A stretch of 64,000 bases of DNA from Chrysopilus asiliformis (taxonomy: Eukaryota; Arthropoda; Insecta; Diptera; Rhagionidae), in contig OZ035961.1 of NCBI GenBank assembly GCA_964034945.1, forward strand, positions 7,764,501-7,828,500. Reading direction: 5' to 3'. A program made the translations under genes and the position numbers. Within the stretch, counting starts at the first letter, position 1, and every line of letters begins with the position of its first letter. Under the pieces are notes generated by a model. The model did not search any database and was not told where the DNA came from. It was given only the letters and a program-made list of their open reading frames with translations. This document shows positions 31,501-42,882 of the stretch, one piece after another.

Positions 31501-31895
31501 AAATACAACATGGTTCAAAAAATCTTTGCCAACCGGCTTTTTTATTTAACTTTTACATAACTTTAGGAAATCTTTTATTCGTTCGTAAGTTTATTATTTT
31601 TATTTTTTACAATATTAATTATTAGTAAGAAAAATTGTTATTATTTATAATTAATTTTTATTTAAAATATATTATTTTTATTTAAAAAATAATAATAATA
31701 AATTTTAAAAAAACCCCCTAAAAACAGAAAAAAAATCCGTTGAGCGGGTTCGAGTCCCGATCTTGACTCGATTTTTTTTTCACATTTATTAAGAAAATTA
31801 AAATTTTTTATTATATTTTTATTTTTTTAATTCAAGATTTCACTTTTTTGAACCAATTTTAACTTATTTATCCAAGACGTTTTGATTAAATTTGC

Positions 31896-32160
31896 CATAT
31901 CGTCAGCTAAAAGTGAAATTGTGCTAAGTCCATTTGGTATAATTTTCCAGAAGAGCAATGAAAACTTTGTTAAATCGTTTTAATTCTTTTTCAATATCAC
32001 TGAGTTTTCTTTAAATGAGAAAAATTGAGCTCAGTTTTCTTTAAATGAGACTCTGTTTTCTTTAAATGAAAATTAAAATGATTTAAAAGGGTTTTTATTG
32101 CTCTTCTGTCAAATTTGGTATAATGGACTTAGCACAATTTCACTTTTAGCTGACGATATG
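31896..32160. mobile_element. Palindromic element with CATATCGTCAGCTAAAAGTG ends
   Basis: Arms of about 65 bp at 31896-31965 and 32092-32160 are near-perfect inverted copies, including GGTATAAT and AAGAGCAAT segments. The centre repeats a TTTTCTTTAAATGAGA unit three times. No target duplication is evident. Confidence 0.7.
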
Positions 32161-32419
32161 TTTCTTTCTGTATCGTAATATTTTTTTTAAGCAAATAAAA
32201 CTTATTACTACATCATTTCCAATTAGCTTCAGATCTATAAAGAATGTCATTTTAAGGCATTCAAGTCCCAATTTGTTTGAAACTCTGATTTTAACAGTTA
32301 ACTCACAGCAAGGTGTAACCATAACACTTCAATGTGTTATAATTTTTTTACACATTTCAAAAGTGCTAAAGTGATATTTATAAGTGTTAAAAATTAACAC
32401 TTTTTCTTTGAGACTGGAA

Positions 32420-32700
32420 GAGATTTGACACTGACGAGTAAAGTTTTTAACTGTGTGCTAGGTCAACGCGTTCTCGAGTTATTTAAGATATGTACAACGG
32501 ACAAATCGCCCGGCAGACCGATAGACCGACCGAACGACCGAACGACCGACCGACAGATGCACGACATCCTCATAATGTTGCCTGAAACAGTTTTCGTACT
32601 GATAAGAAAATTTCTATCTGTCTCCGTTCTAGAGTCGGTCTCCGTCATGAATACAATACTTTTCCTTTATAGAACAGGAAAGTATTGTTTATTTTATGAA
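32420..32700 (-). repeat. AGGAAAGTATTG repeat, inverted copy with CCGA run
   Basis: It carries AACGCGTTCTCGAGTTATTT, then an ACCGACCGAACG-type run at 32518-32555. These are followed by CTGTCTCCGTTCTAGAGTCG and AATACAATACTTTCC, the complement of the order seen at 45190-45370. Confidence 0.6.
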
Positions 32701-32936
32701 CTGCGCCGCAGTCGACTTTTGTTTATGCAAAAATTGGGCTGGATGCAGTAATTCCCGAGAAAACTGCGCCGCAAGCGAAAATTATTGGGTTTCGATGCCA
32801 ATATTTTTAGGGATTAAGAAAATTTAGAACTAGATTGCATAATTTCGTGACAAAGTTTAGTTTCCCGAACGCCGAAACAACATGTCTAAATCCAGGACTG
32901 TCCCGGCCATTCCGGCACGTATGGTCACCCTACTTA

Positions 32937-34667
32937 TACTAGGGCGATCATAACTCACCTGCACGCAAATGAAATTCTGATTTATCAGAGAAGGAAGCAG
33001 CTTTTCAAATAACAGTGGTTGACATTAATGAAAAACGAATTATATTGCCGTATCTCTCCGAATTTAGAGATATTTTTGCGTAAATGAGGAATAATATCGA
33101 ATAATTTTTAATCATCGAAAAAAGTTATTTAACATTAAGCAAGCCGATGATTTGGCATTCGAAGTGAGCTTTTATATGCTCAAATGATACTACACGGTGA
33201 TGTGAAAGCCATCGGCTAATTTCAGTGGATTTAGACATTAGTTAATTACCGAGTGCAAAATTAATCAATCAAACGTTATTAGCCTCCGTTACATATGATA
33301 ATTGAACTAATGCCAATATGTTTTATCGATCCTGTACATTTCCAATGGTACGTAGATTTCATTACCATTGAAACTATAGGCAACTGGTAGTTTCTTGAAA
33401 CTAATAGTTGTTAATGTTCTGTCGGTAGCGCCATGACACATGGATGATATATGAGTTCCCTAGCAGCTACTTGACATATTGGATTTACTGGACAAACCCC
33501 AGGCGGTAGACATACGAGAATTAACGTATTTCCATTCTTTACATATAAATTGCTTCGCGATTCCAACATCAATTGCCAGACTACCGGATAATTTTATGTC
33601 TTGATAATTTCATTGAAGAATCTAATCCGGGATTCGGCAGCAGAATGACTTTTTATAAACGTGATGAATAAAACAAATTGCTATGAAATGTGAAATAAAA
33701 CCTTCTTTCCAATTAATTGCAGTCCCCAAAACGGTAGGCAGAGGAACATTCTTAAGATTTTTAATGTGCCTCGTGCCCATTTTAGTGTTTAATTTCCCGA
33801 TACGGTTAACATCTTTATTGTAATTAATAAATATGATAGTATTGTCATGGCAAGGAAATTCTTTTAAGGGGGGAAGGGGGGAAGGTGGTTATAAAAGCCG
33901 ACAAGTATCATGACGTATTTTAGGGACTGCTAAATCGTTCCATAACTACAGACCACCCACCCACTTCCTTTACGGTGCACGTATTTTATGGATGACCTCT
34001 AACTTCAAATTCTTTTTAATAAAAAATGTTTTATTCGCTTAAAAAATGTGTATACGCAATCTAAAAAAAAAGCCAAATTGAGAAGGAAATCTCTACCGAA
34101 AAACCAAGCTTAAATTTGCTAGCTTTAAAAACCAAAACTATAAAACTACTGAACCGATTGAGGGGAGATTTTAAATTATATTTTCCAGTAGAAGATTCTC
34201 AATGAATGGCTCAATGTTGGACCTGGACCCCCCAACGAATATCAATATAAAGATTCCTTCCAGTTTAAAGTTTCAGAGGAAAAATTAAACTTAGGACCAA
34301 GTTTACACCTCTACCAAAAACAATGTATAATCGAGACGATTCAAATCGAACAACTCATTCTAGAAGAAAAGCAGCAACCAAAATTCGATACCCCATTAGC
34401 TAAGGTACAAACCAGTTTGCGCCAAAGGGTATACTAACTTCGCCTAACTTTCCTCGAGTTATGGTTTTATGGTTTTTAAAAATGAATTATGACACAAAAT
34501 TCTGAAACCTATTCCTGAAAGACGCCCGAAATCGAACTTTTCATACAAAACCGCCAGATTAATTCAAATTTTGATAACTTTTGCTAAGTAAATTTATTCT
34601 GCGATAGATCGCGGGACAAATCCTGAATAAAATTCGCGGAGAAATTCACGAAAAAATCGAAAATATG
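32937..34667. other. Gene-free stretch, mostly single-copy in this window
   Basis: I recognised no repeats shared with the rest of the window except a TGACGTATTTTAGGGACTG fragment near 33914, and no open coding block. Confidence 0.4.
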
Positions 34668-35081
34668 GGTGCCGCTCCACATGAGAGTAAATGCCGGCGA
34701 GAAGCTCTCGATAGCAGCTACTCGCATAGCAGCTACTCGAAAATGGACACGTCTCTGAAAGTCGCTCGCAGAAACTCGCAGAAACTCGCGAGCTAGTGTC
34801 TGCGAGCTGTCAAAAGCGATTCTACTCTCTAGTGGACACATCTTCACTGAACTCTCGGAGAGTAACTCGCCAGATACTCTCCAAAACGGTGGAGAGACGG
34901 TGTTTGAATTTTGCGAGTCGCTCTCGAGAACTCGCCAAATCAAGATGTCAAAAAAATCAAAATATTGGTCAAGATATTGAAAACTCGCGGAAATTTACTC
35001 TCAAATGGACAACCTCCTGCGAGTAACTCTCGAGAGTTTTTTAGAGTTACTCGCAGATTTACTCTCATGTGGAGCGGCACC
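34668..35081. mobile_element. MITE with GGTGCCGCTCCACATGAGAG ends
   Basis: The 25-bp ends are perfect or near-perfect inverted repeats. The interior is packed with ACTCGC and GAGAGT motifs in both orientations, so short arms can pair in many registers. No duplication was clear. ORFs on both strands (34584, 34796, 34911) reflect the inverted structure. Confidence 0.75.
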
Positions 35082-37237
35082 TTTAGTATGATTATTATTT
35101 TTTATAAAAATGCATTTACAATTTCAAAATTTCGCTAAAATTGTTCACAGCAATAGAAGTCAAACCTGGTGAACACAAGAATGTTTTTCGCAAGTCCACC
35201 AATGATGAATTTTCCTCCCCCAGAATCCAAAACGAATCTCGAAAAAAATGGTAAAGAGAAAAATGTAGGTACAATATAAACTAAGTTATAGCATTTGTAT
35301 CGTGTCTAAACTAATCACCAACGCTGTAATTTCTGTGCTGTAAAGTTTTTTGTTTTGATTGTCAGTCATTACAAACTTCTACAGAGAAAAAGAAAAACAA
35401 CTTTGCATCTGGATGGAGCTAACATTTTCCGAAAACGTAATACAAAAGTGAAAATAAATTATCTAAAAACCTACATATACTATTAAATGAATGCTTCACA
35501 ATAAGGAATGAAAATACACACGAGTAGAAAAATTTTATTGTTAGGATTTGCTGTTTTTTATAGTCTGTTTTAAAGTTGTACTCGGACAAATTCCAGTTGT
35601 GCTGGAATTACTTGAACTTTCGGGATTTTTGCGTTTGAGCTTTTCCAAGTATTTTAAATGCCCTAAAAACACTTGTTCTATAAAGATTCGGTCAATGGAG
35701 AAAAGAAAACTTTTTAACAGCTGAAATTCTATTTCTTTCAGTTTACTTTTGAAGTTCTAGACAACAATTTTGTTATGGGACCAAGAAAGTAAAAAAAAAT
35801 CTTTTTTTTTTTTAAATATTTTGAAAAAAAATGCTCAATAAGCAGCTAAAATGTATCAAATAAATGTTAATTGCACTGTTGAGTTCTCTGTCCGAGATTC
35901 AATACGACCTTGAAATTTTGTGTGATCCTGAGACACGGACGGAAAACTCAGCAGTGCAATTAAAAATTTTCTGATATTAAATATATTACTTAAAAGGTCG
36001 TTAAAAAATATCAGTTGTGATCAACACAAAACTTTAAAAAGGACCATTTTCACTGGAAAGAATCTTGAATTTCCAGTCAAAATTCCATAAATCGTACCTT
36101 CGGTACTTGGTACAAGATGATTGGAAATCCAATTGGTTTTCCAACCAATTTGGTCAATTGGGATATAGTTTCGAAAAAAATATGTAAAAAACAACCTTTT
36201 TTGTTGAAAAATCTCGAACAAATTTTAGTTTCCGAGAAATTTTCATAAAAACTCATTTTTTTTTTGGAAAATGTTGAGAATTGCTAGAGATATGTTAATG
36301 CCAAAAATGTTTTATTTTCATTAATTTATGTAGTGCCCCTGAAAGGGTTAAACTAATATCTGAAACCTTTTTCTGATATCCAACATAAATTTTGTTCCGC
36401 AAAATAAAATAAAATTAAGAAAAAAAAACTTGCAAAACATTTTTTCATTGTTTTGATTGTCAACGTCTAGCAAGTTCAAATCGAAACATAAGAAAATTAC
36501 TTTACGGTCCACTATGAACTCTGAATCTTTTGCATTCTTTTAAGCTCCAATAGCGTGAAATCGTGAATTATCTGGAACGACCCATAAAAAAAATTTCATT
36601 AACGCCAATTGTCTCCTACAAAATAAGCATGGCAAACAAAATTACACGATGCAATGGCTCCGTTGCCATTATTACGTGAAATTAGAAAAATTCAAATCGA
36701 AAATTTAGAAAAATCAAAAACACCACATTTCAATGGGTCATTTTATTGGTCATTTTATCGACACCTCTATAACGTATAATATAATGCATACCTGGGTGTC
36801 TGACCACGTTTACAAATAGTTATAGAAAAAGTGAAACCTCAACATGGTCTGCGTGCGTTTTTTTGCTGTAAATTTGTGTTGAAATTTAAAAAAAAAACAC
36901 ACTTAAAGGCAATTTACTAATCGTTTTTGTTACTCCATTGATTTAAGAACTTCAAGAAAAGTTTCTGAAATGCGTTTTTTTACCATTTCGGAGCATAATT
37001 GGAAAAATTATTAGCAAAGTTTTTATCTATTTATGACAGTTTTTAACGAAATTATAAATCGTTTGGGTTACGCACTGGTGACGAAATTTAAAATTTGTCT
37101 ACAATTTCAGTAGATCTTCGGTTTTTTAAAAGGTATTCTCAATTTTGGACAACTTGTTTAATTCTCTCACATTTAGTTGCAAGAATTTTGCTATGTTTAC
37201 ACAAGCATAACAGTTTTTGCAGTTTTTTTAACCCCAT
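35082..37237. other. Gene-free stretch with one repeat shared with 57052
   Basis: It is AT-rich and open frames are short. Apart from the 131-bp inverted-copy repeat at 36036, nothing was recognised. Confidence 0.4.
36036..36166 (+). repeat. Dispersed repeat, inverted copy at 57052-57182
   Basis: GTACCTTCGGTACTTGGTAC, CCAATTGGTTTTCCAACC and GGTCAATTGGGATATA match the reverse complement of 57052-57182 over about 130 bp. Both copies can be read as short peptides, but these differ by frame and length, so coding is not supported. Confidence 0.75.
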
Positions 37238-37795
37238 TGTTAGGATGGCAAAACTAGGCTCGGTAAATAAATTGTTTGAGGGTAAAGATGTAGTCTTCGA
37301 TGTCGTGCGCCGGTCCAGTTCACTCCTGCAAATAAAAACAAAAACAGCACGTAAGTCTATAAGACTTAGTGAGGGCTTACAGTTACCCGCCCTCTACCTC
37401 GGACAGACCAAGAAGGACACGACGAACGTGTCTCTTCCTTCTGGACCTCTGACGCTGACAAGAGACACAGGCTCAGGTGAACGACTCACGTTCAACTTCC
37501 CTGATTCGTCACCTTGTTCAGCGTCTCAACAAACTGACGAACAGAACGGACAGAAAGCAAACCCAACTATCCAATACTATCGTTCCCGGGTTATCCCCTA
37601 AATACAAAAATAATAATAATCTAATCTAATCTAACACTACAGAATAATTAACTATAAGTACTCACCCGTTTAGCAATCCGTATTTGACATATCGGTCTGC
37701 CATCACTACTTTGACTACTAGTAGCCAACTACGATATGCAGTTCAAAGTAGATTCGAGTGAGCTAAATAACAAATCCTTAATAATTACCCTAACA
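37238..37795. repeat. LTR-like direct repeat, left copy
   Basis: 558 bp, bounded by TGTTAGG and CCTAACA. It is less AT-rich than its surroundings over the first 330 bp, where a 118-codon ORF lies. TAATAATAATCTAATCTAAT follows the ORF stop. Confidence 0.85.
37245..37601 (+). CDS. 118-codon ORF inside the left LTR-like repeat
   Basis: It starts at an ATG seven bases into the repeat and encodes a hydrophilic peptide beginning MAKLGSVNKLFEGKD. It has no signal peptide, membrane segment or known motif. The second half is Ser/Thr/Gln-rich. An open frame also extends upstream of this ATG into flanking DNA by chance. The ORF is intact in both repeats, but because the repeats are identical this is not independent evidence of selection. 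Confidence 0.3.
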   Translation: MAKLGSVNKLFEGKDVVFDVVRRSSSLLQIKTKTARKSIRLSEGLQLPALYLGQTKKDTTNVSLPSGPLTLTRDTGSGERLTFNFPDSSPCSASQQTDEQNGQKANPTIQYYRSRVIP

Positions 37796-37935
37796 ACTCG
37801 GCCATCCTGTGTTGTATCGTCCTCGATACTATTCGAAACAATTTGATTAGTTGACGAAATCAACCAATTTAATCTGCAAAGGAGTGAAAAAAACAGCACA
37901 CGACAATCAGACATCTCTTTATCCCACTTCTGAAA

Positions 37936-38493
37936 TGTTAGGATGGCAAAACTAGGCTCGGTAAATAAATTGTTTGAGGGTAAAGATGTAGTCTTCGATG
38001 TCGTGCGCCGGTCCAGTTCACTCCTGCAAATAAAAACAAAAACAGCACGTAAGTCTATAAGACTTAGTGAGGGCTTACAGTTACCCGCCCTCTACCTCGG
38101 ACAGACCAAGAAGGACACGACGAACGTGTCTCTTCCTTCTGGACCTCTGACGCTGACAAGAGACACAGGCTCAGGTGAACGACTCACGTTCAACTTCCCT
38201 GATTCGTCACCTTGTTCAGCGTCTCAACAAACTGACGAACAGAACGGACAGAAAGCAAACCCAACTATCCAATACTATCGTTCCCGGGTTATCCCCTAAA
38301 TACAAAAATAATAATAATCTAATCTAATCTAACACTACAGAATAATTAACTATAAGTACTCACCCGTTTAGCAATCCGTATTTGACATATCGGTCTGCCA
38401 TCACTACTTTGACTACTAGTAGCCAACTACGATATGCAGTTCAAAGTAGATTCGAGTGAGCTAAATAACAAATCCTTAATAATTACCCTAACA
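37936..38493. repeat. LTR-like direct repeat, right copy
   Basis: It has the same length, ends and ORF as the left copy, with no difference seen by eye. It is preceded by a 140-bp core containing AAAGGAGTGAAAAAAAC, the only purine-rich run in the core, which is not adjacent to the repeat. Confidence 0.85.
37943..38299 (+). CDS. 118-codon ORF inside the right LTR-like repeat
   Basis: It encodes the same peptide as the left-repeat ORF. No family was recognised. It could be an LTR-encoded accessory protein, captured host sequence or a chance frame. Confidence 0.3.
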   Translation: MAKLGSVNKLFEGKDVVFDVVRRSSSLLQIKTKTARKSIRLSEGLQLPALYLGQTKKDTTNVSLPSGPLTLTRDTGSGERLTFNFPDSSPCSASQQTDEQNGQKANPTIQYYRSRVIP

Positions 38494-39104
38494 CCATTTT
38501 CCAAAAATTTCTGGCTTTTGATAATTTTCAATGTATGTACATTTTTCATATAATAAAACTGTGAGGTTCTTTTTTAAATCTTGAATTTTCTCAAAAAGGA
38601 AAAAAATATTAAATATAAAAGGGCGTTAATTTTAGGAAATACTCAATTAAAATATTCTAATTGTTTTATTTAATAACACACAATTAACTTACATATATCA
38701 AAATCAATTTGGCGTTTATATTTCAATCCTCAAAAAATAAAAAAATAAAAACCCTAAAAATATGCAATATAAAATGAAAATATAATTTTTGTTTCTTTCG
38801 GTTCGTGTATATGATCAAACAATTTTTTGCTTTTATGAGGTTTTGTTGAAACATTTTTCACAAGTTTTATACTTCGCATATCGGAACTACGGTTTCAAAT
38901 GATATATAAGAAACATTAAAAAATAGTTCTCTGCGGTCAGAGGTTTCGTGGAAATGCAGGTTTAGAATTGGAGCTGTTTACAGCCTTAACCTCCAAAAGA
39001 AGTCAACAAACACAGGATGTATTTGGGCCCCATACGAGCCTAGATTGGCTCTTGTTGTACAGTTGAGCTTTCTCCACGAAACGAGAGAGCGACCGCAACT
39101 TTTT

Positions 39105-39340
39105 TTTATACCTGTATGATGTTATGGCATTGTTCGAAGTTTAAGTTAACGGCAAACAGTTGTATGAAAATTCCACTTTGAAGTCAAACTTAAGATTTTT
39201 TAAAATTTATTCCAATCGGATTTTGATGTATGGGAGTTTTTGTAGTTTTATGGGAGTTTTCTTGCACTTTTTTGATAAGATGCGCCGTTTTTGAGATATT
39301 CGCAAAAAACGTTTTCGTTCGTATGGGGTTTTGTTATGTT
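39105..39340 (+). repeat. (GGAC)n repeat family, 5' part only
   Basis: GATGTTATGGCATTGTTCGA, CAAACAGTTGTATG and TATTCCAATCGGATTTTGATG through GCAAAAAACGTTTTCGTTCG match the 13822 copy. The GGAC tail is missing. Confidence 0.65.
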
Positions 39341-39665
39341 TTTTTATAGTTTATGCCAGAGCTTAGGGCAAGGCCCTTTAATGCCGAAGCCCAGCACAGC
39401 TCAGCTCAGTTTGTGCATGCTTTTGATTTTCTGTTAAAAAAAATGCTTTTTTGCGACAATGTCATAACTCAACAGTTTTTGTTAACGAAGCAGAATGCCC
39501 CATTTTGACAGAATTTAGTACAAAATCACGCAATCCAAAACCCTTAAAAGTGTTCCTTGAAAAATTTTTTTTTTCAGTTATGTCACTGTTGCCGCAAATG
39601 AGCGAAATATACAGCAATTATAAATTGTGCCGCAGGTGAAAAATTATAAATGTTAAAGTCAAATA

Positions 39666-39899
39666 CACCCATACCTCGATATACGGCCGAGATTGGGTCC
39701 AAAAATTTAGGCCGTATATCGAAACACCGGAACATTCTTTTAGGAAAGTATTGCATTTATTGATCGCAGTGCATTTCAATGTAATATTGTCCGACTTTTG
39801 ACCGTTTATCGAATCAATGTGCAACGTAATTCAAAACTGAGACGCAATTCAAAAAGCGGAAGGCCGTAAAACGAGGAGCCGTATATCGAGGTATGGGTG
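39666..39899. mobile_element. Tc1/mariner-type MITE with CACCCATACCTCGATATACG ends
   Basis: 22-bp perfect inverted ends are flanked by TA (39664-39665 and 39900-39901). Subterminal GGCCGTATATCGAAACACC repeats the terminal motif. The 234-bp length and lack of a transposase fit a non-autonomous element. Confidence 0.9.
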
Positions 39900-39901
39900 T
39901 A

Positions 39902-42065
39902 CACTCTTAAATTGACCTTACATTTTTTTCAATTTTTTTTTGCCAATTCCAGAAAGAGGTCCTCCCTGCCGACGCCCATGGTTACAACCCTGCTAAAAAC
40001 CACAAATACCAATAAAAATAATATTAGGAAACACTATAAAATTCAGTTAATATTTTAATCTATACGCTGCATAAAGCAAGGAAATAATTATTTTAAACCA
40101 AAATTACAATTTAATTTGTTAATTTTTATTAAATACTTTCAATGATTTCCCTCATTATGATTCTAAAGAAAATTTAATATAATAATTGCCAGCGTAATTC
40201 AAATGTGTAGTCGTTATTTTAAATTTTGTATTCTCTCCGTTTTACCCCATCCCATTATACTAAGCATTCTCAAATCAAGGTATATTGGAATTCGCTTAAT
40301 TACTTTCGAGGTAATTAGAAAGTTTTCTGGGAATTTAACACCGTAAAGCGCTTGTGGGCGGAACAATCGTTTTAATGATTGTCTTTAAGTTTCAAGACTA
40401 TGTGGATCCTTTTGGGATTAGAAGCATCTTCTTTTTGTTTTGTAAGGATTAGGGAAGTATTTTAATAATGGTGGCACTCGAGAGATACATTTTGTTTTTG
40501 TTGGTTGTTTGTATTTTTAGAAAAATGTTCAATCTACAACGTCTAAAGTATGTAATACTTTTATACTTCCGACTTTTAATTAAAACACGAAAAAATAGTT
40601 CAAGATTAAACTTAATTAATTTCTTGTGCAAGCACAATGAAAAGAAATATCATCCCACCAACATTAAAGATAATTTGAAAGAATGATTGTTTCTCTTCCA
40701 TTTAAAGTAGTTTGAAAAAATTAAAAAGAACTTTATTCAAATTAGATTAATTTCAGATAAAAATTGAATGTGTTAATGAAGTCAAAGAATAACTAAAAAA
40801 AATTAATAATTTGCTAAATAACGTGAAAATGATTGAAATGGGTGGCGATTGAACATTAACCTTTTAACCCGACAAGATAAATCAAAGCACCTGCCCGGTG
40901 TTAGTTCTATAAAGATATAATACACCACAAAACCAATCACCTTCAAAAATTTAATTACCTAATTGACCAATAGGTGCATGGTATATCCGACATAACTGTT
41001 ACAATTGATTTACTTGCGTGTTAGTACATATTTATGTTTTAAATAAGACAGGTTGGTGTTCACCTATAGTCGATACTAATTGTCAACCAATTAATTAGCT
41101 ATGCAAATTGTTATGCTCTGTACAGATGTTAACATAACAACAACAGAACCTGAAGAATTAATTACATACAACGAGAACAAAAAGAATACATCAACTATAC
41201 GTAATACTAATCCAGATATGTATTTTCTACCGATCGACATCGGTTCTGTGTCAAAGGTACTACTATAGAGGAGGTGAAATAATTTATTATTAGAAAATGA
41301 ATTATTACAATATTATGCAGTTTTTTTAAATAAAAATGTCTGCTTCCAAGGTTGGAATATCAAACAAATTTAACAATTTATCCGTAATAGAAATAGAGAA
41401 TTCATTTTTATATAAAGTTGGGTTCTCCAAAAGCTAAGAAATAATATCAACTTCGAATAAATCGCAATAAATACCGAATCCTTTCAGAGCGAGATACTAT
41501 ATGCTTCAGAAAATTGTTAAAGACATTTATCTTTAATTTTAACATATGAAAGAATGATTCGAATAAAAATTTACTCTATAGTAGAGGAAATATATATAAA
41601 TTTACTCTATAGTAGAAGAAGTTGACTTCGATAGAGAAGTTTGAACTCCCCTCCTTACATATCAAGTGTAAAATTGCAATTCAAAATTGAAAACGGAATT
41701 ACACATTTGTTATGTAAAGTCTCCAAATAGTGTTGTAAAATCACAGTTTTAAATAAAGTAAAATTCACAACTCTAACGTAGTTTTACAACATTAACTAGT
41801 GATATAATATACTGTCTGAATTGATGAAAAATTACATTTCAGTGTCGTAAAACTACAGTGGTTTTGTGATTTTGCAACATAACTAATGTAAAATACTTCA
41901 TGGTTTCTTTCCTGAAAAAAATTTGCTGAAATAAAAAAGAAGTTTCATTTTGGCTTAAAGCTTTCTTTCCAGACGCCAAGAATTTATCGGAACCCTATCC
42001 GTGTGCGGTTATCAGAACACTTTTAATATTGGACTCATGAATTTACTCGTAGATAATGTGTCCGT
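39902..42065. other. Gene-free stretch with a possible small exon at 41101
   Basis: It includes a tandem pair of TTTACTCTATAGTAGA at about 41571 and 41599, and a loose inverted pair around GTTGTAAAATCACAGT at 41731-41880. A short open block at 41101-41268 is listed separately. Confidence 0.4.
41101..41268 (+). other. Short open block, possible exon
   Basis: 55 codons are open from an ATG. CTCTGTACAG at 41116-41125 is a plausible acceptor and AAG|GTACTA at 41257 a weak donor. The stretch between would encode a polar segment with TTTEPEEL and YFLPIDIGSVSK. Its composition is less AT-rich than its surroundings. No family was recognised, and chance remains likely. Confidence 0.2.
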
Positions 42066-42069
42066 TTAA

Positions 42070-42328
42070 CCCTCATACTGTCCTTAAGAAAAATAACGTA
42101 TAATGTCTTTGTGGGTCAAGAATGACCCATTATGACCCATTTATGACCCATGAAGACTACAGTGCTCTTCAATGGATTAAAATATGAACAAATAGATTAT
42201 TGTTTTCGGTATTCAAAAGAAATTTGTTCACAGAGCTTACACCATACAAACATTGTTCATGTAGTTGAGAAGATACTTTTAATTAAAATCGAATTTGGGT
42301 CAGAAATGACCCGAGGACAGTATGAGGG
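42070..42328. mobile_element. piggyBac-like MITE, family B copy 1
   Basis: CCCTCATACTGTCC and its inverse form the ends, with TTAA on both sides (42066-42069 and 42329-42332). Inside, the left arm has TGACCCATTATGACCCAT repeats. A second copy in inverted orientation is at 46391-46636. Confidence 0.92.
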
Positions 42329-42561
42329 TTAAAGGAATTGTCCACACATAGGAGGTGTCTGCAAAAAAAGCTTTCACTGTAGGATTTTTTCCCATAAAAA
42401 TTTCTGAAAATATGAAATTTGTCGCGTATTGAACTCCCACATCATAAAAATAATAATAAAAAAAATACAAGAGATTTTCGTAAAATAATGTTTTCAACTA
42501 TCGGAAATTGCGGGGGAGAGACTCAGACATGGCTTAATTGACATGTGATGTATAGAATAAT

Positions 42562-42881
42562 AATAATAATATATAAAAATGAGTTGGTATCTGTCTGTCT
42601 GTCTGTTCCTCTTTCACGCAAAAACGGCTAAACCGATTGGCCTGAAATTTGGCATAGATGTTCATCGGGGGTCCAGCCCCAACATAGATCCATTAAAAAC
42701 TGGCCCGACAGGTGGGGGAGTAAGGGGAGGGGTTAAAGTGATCTCGAAACTTGGCTCTTCCTTTATGTTACCCTTTCGCGGGGAAACTACCGATCCGATT
42801 GGCCTGAAGTTTAGCACCAACATAGACCATAAAAAAAAATTTGAAAAAACTTAACCCGGCAACGACGGGTATGCAAGCTAG
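42562..42881 (+). mobile_element. Non-autonomous Helitron, copy 3
   Basis: It shares ATATAAAAATGAGTTGGT, the GTCT run, two modules, and the terminal ACCCGGCAACGACGGGT hairpin with CTAG before T (42882). The expected TC start is replaced by a TAATAATAAT run, so the 5' end is approximate. Confidence 0.75.
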
Positions 42882-42882
42882 T

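Larger units (their letters stand above)
30886..32930. mobile_element. 2-kb element with GGGTGACCATA ends and TACTTA duplications
   Basis: The left end GGGTGACCATATTTT and the right end, inverted, GGGTGACCATACGTGCCGG are flanked by TACTTA on both sides (30880-30885 and 32931-32936). CCGGGACA-type sequence sits next to the ends, as in widespread GGGTGACCATA/CCGGGAC transposons of animals. The interior holds no transposase but carries other insertions: a MITE at 31085, a palindrome at 31896 and an AGGAAAGTATTG repeat at about 32420. Confidence 0.75.
37238..38493. mobile_element. Miniature LTR-type element (TRIM-like)
   Basis: Two 558-bp direct repeats (37238-37795 and 37936-38493) enclose a 140-bp core. 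Each repeat begins TGTTAGG and ends CCTAACA, the TG...CA form of LTRs with a 7-bp inverted terminus. CCAT precedes the first (37234-37237) and follows the second (38494-38497), a 4-bp target duplication. By eye I saw no difference between the repeats, so insertion looks recent. I could not assign a primer-binding site or a polypurine tract next to the LTRs in either orientation. gag and pol are absent. A tandem duplication is less likely given the flanking CCAT. Confidence 0.8.

Noticed and set aside
34584..35138. Three overlapping ORFs on both strands
   Set aside because: They arise from the ACTCGC/GAGAGT-rich inverted structure of one MITE.
37095..37601. 168-codon ORF running into the left LTR-like repeat
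   Set aside because: The first 50 codons are flanking DNA outside the repeat, and the right copy starts at the internal ATG. The extension is chance.
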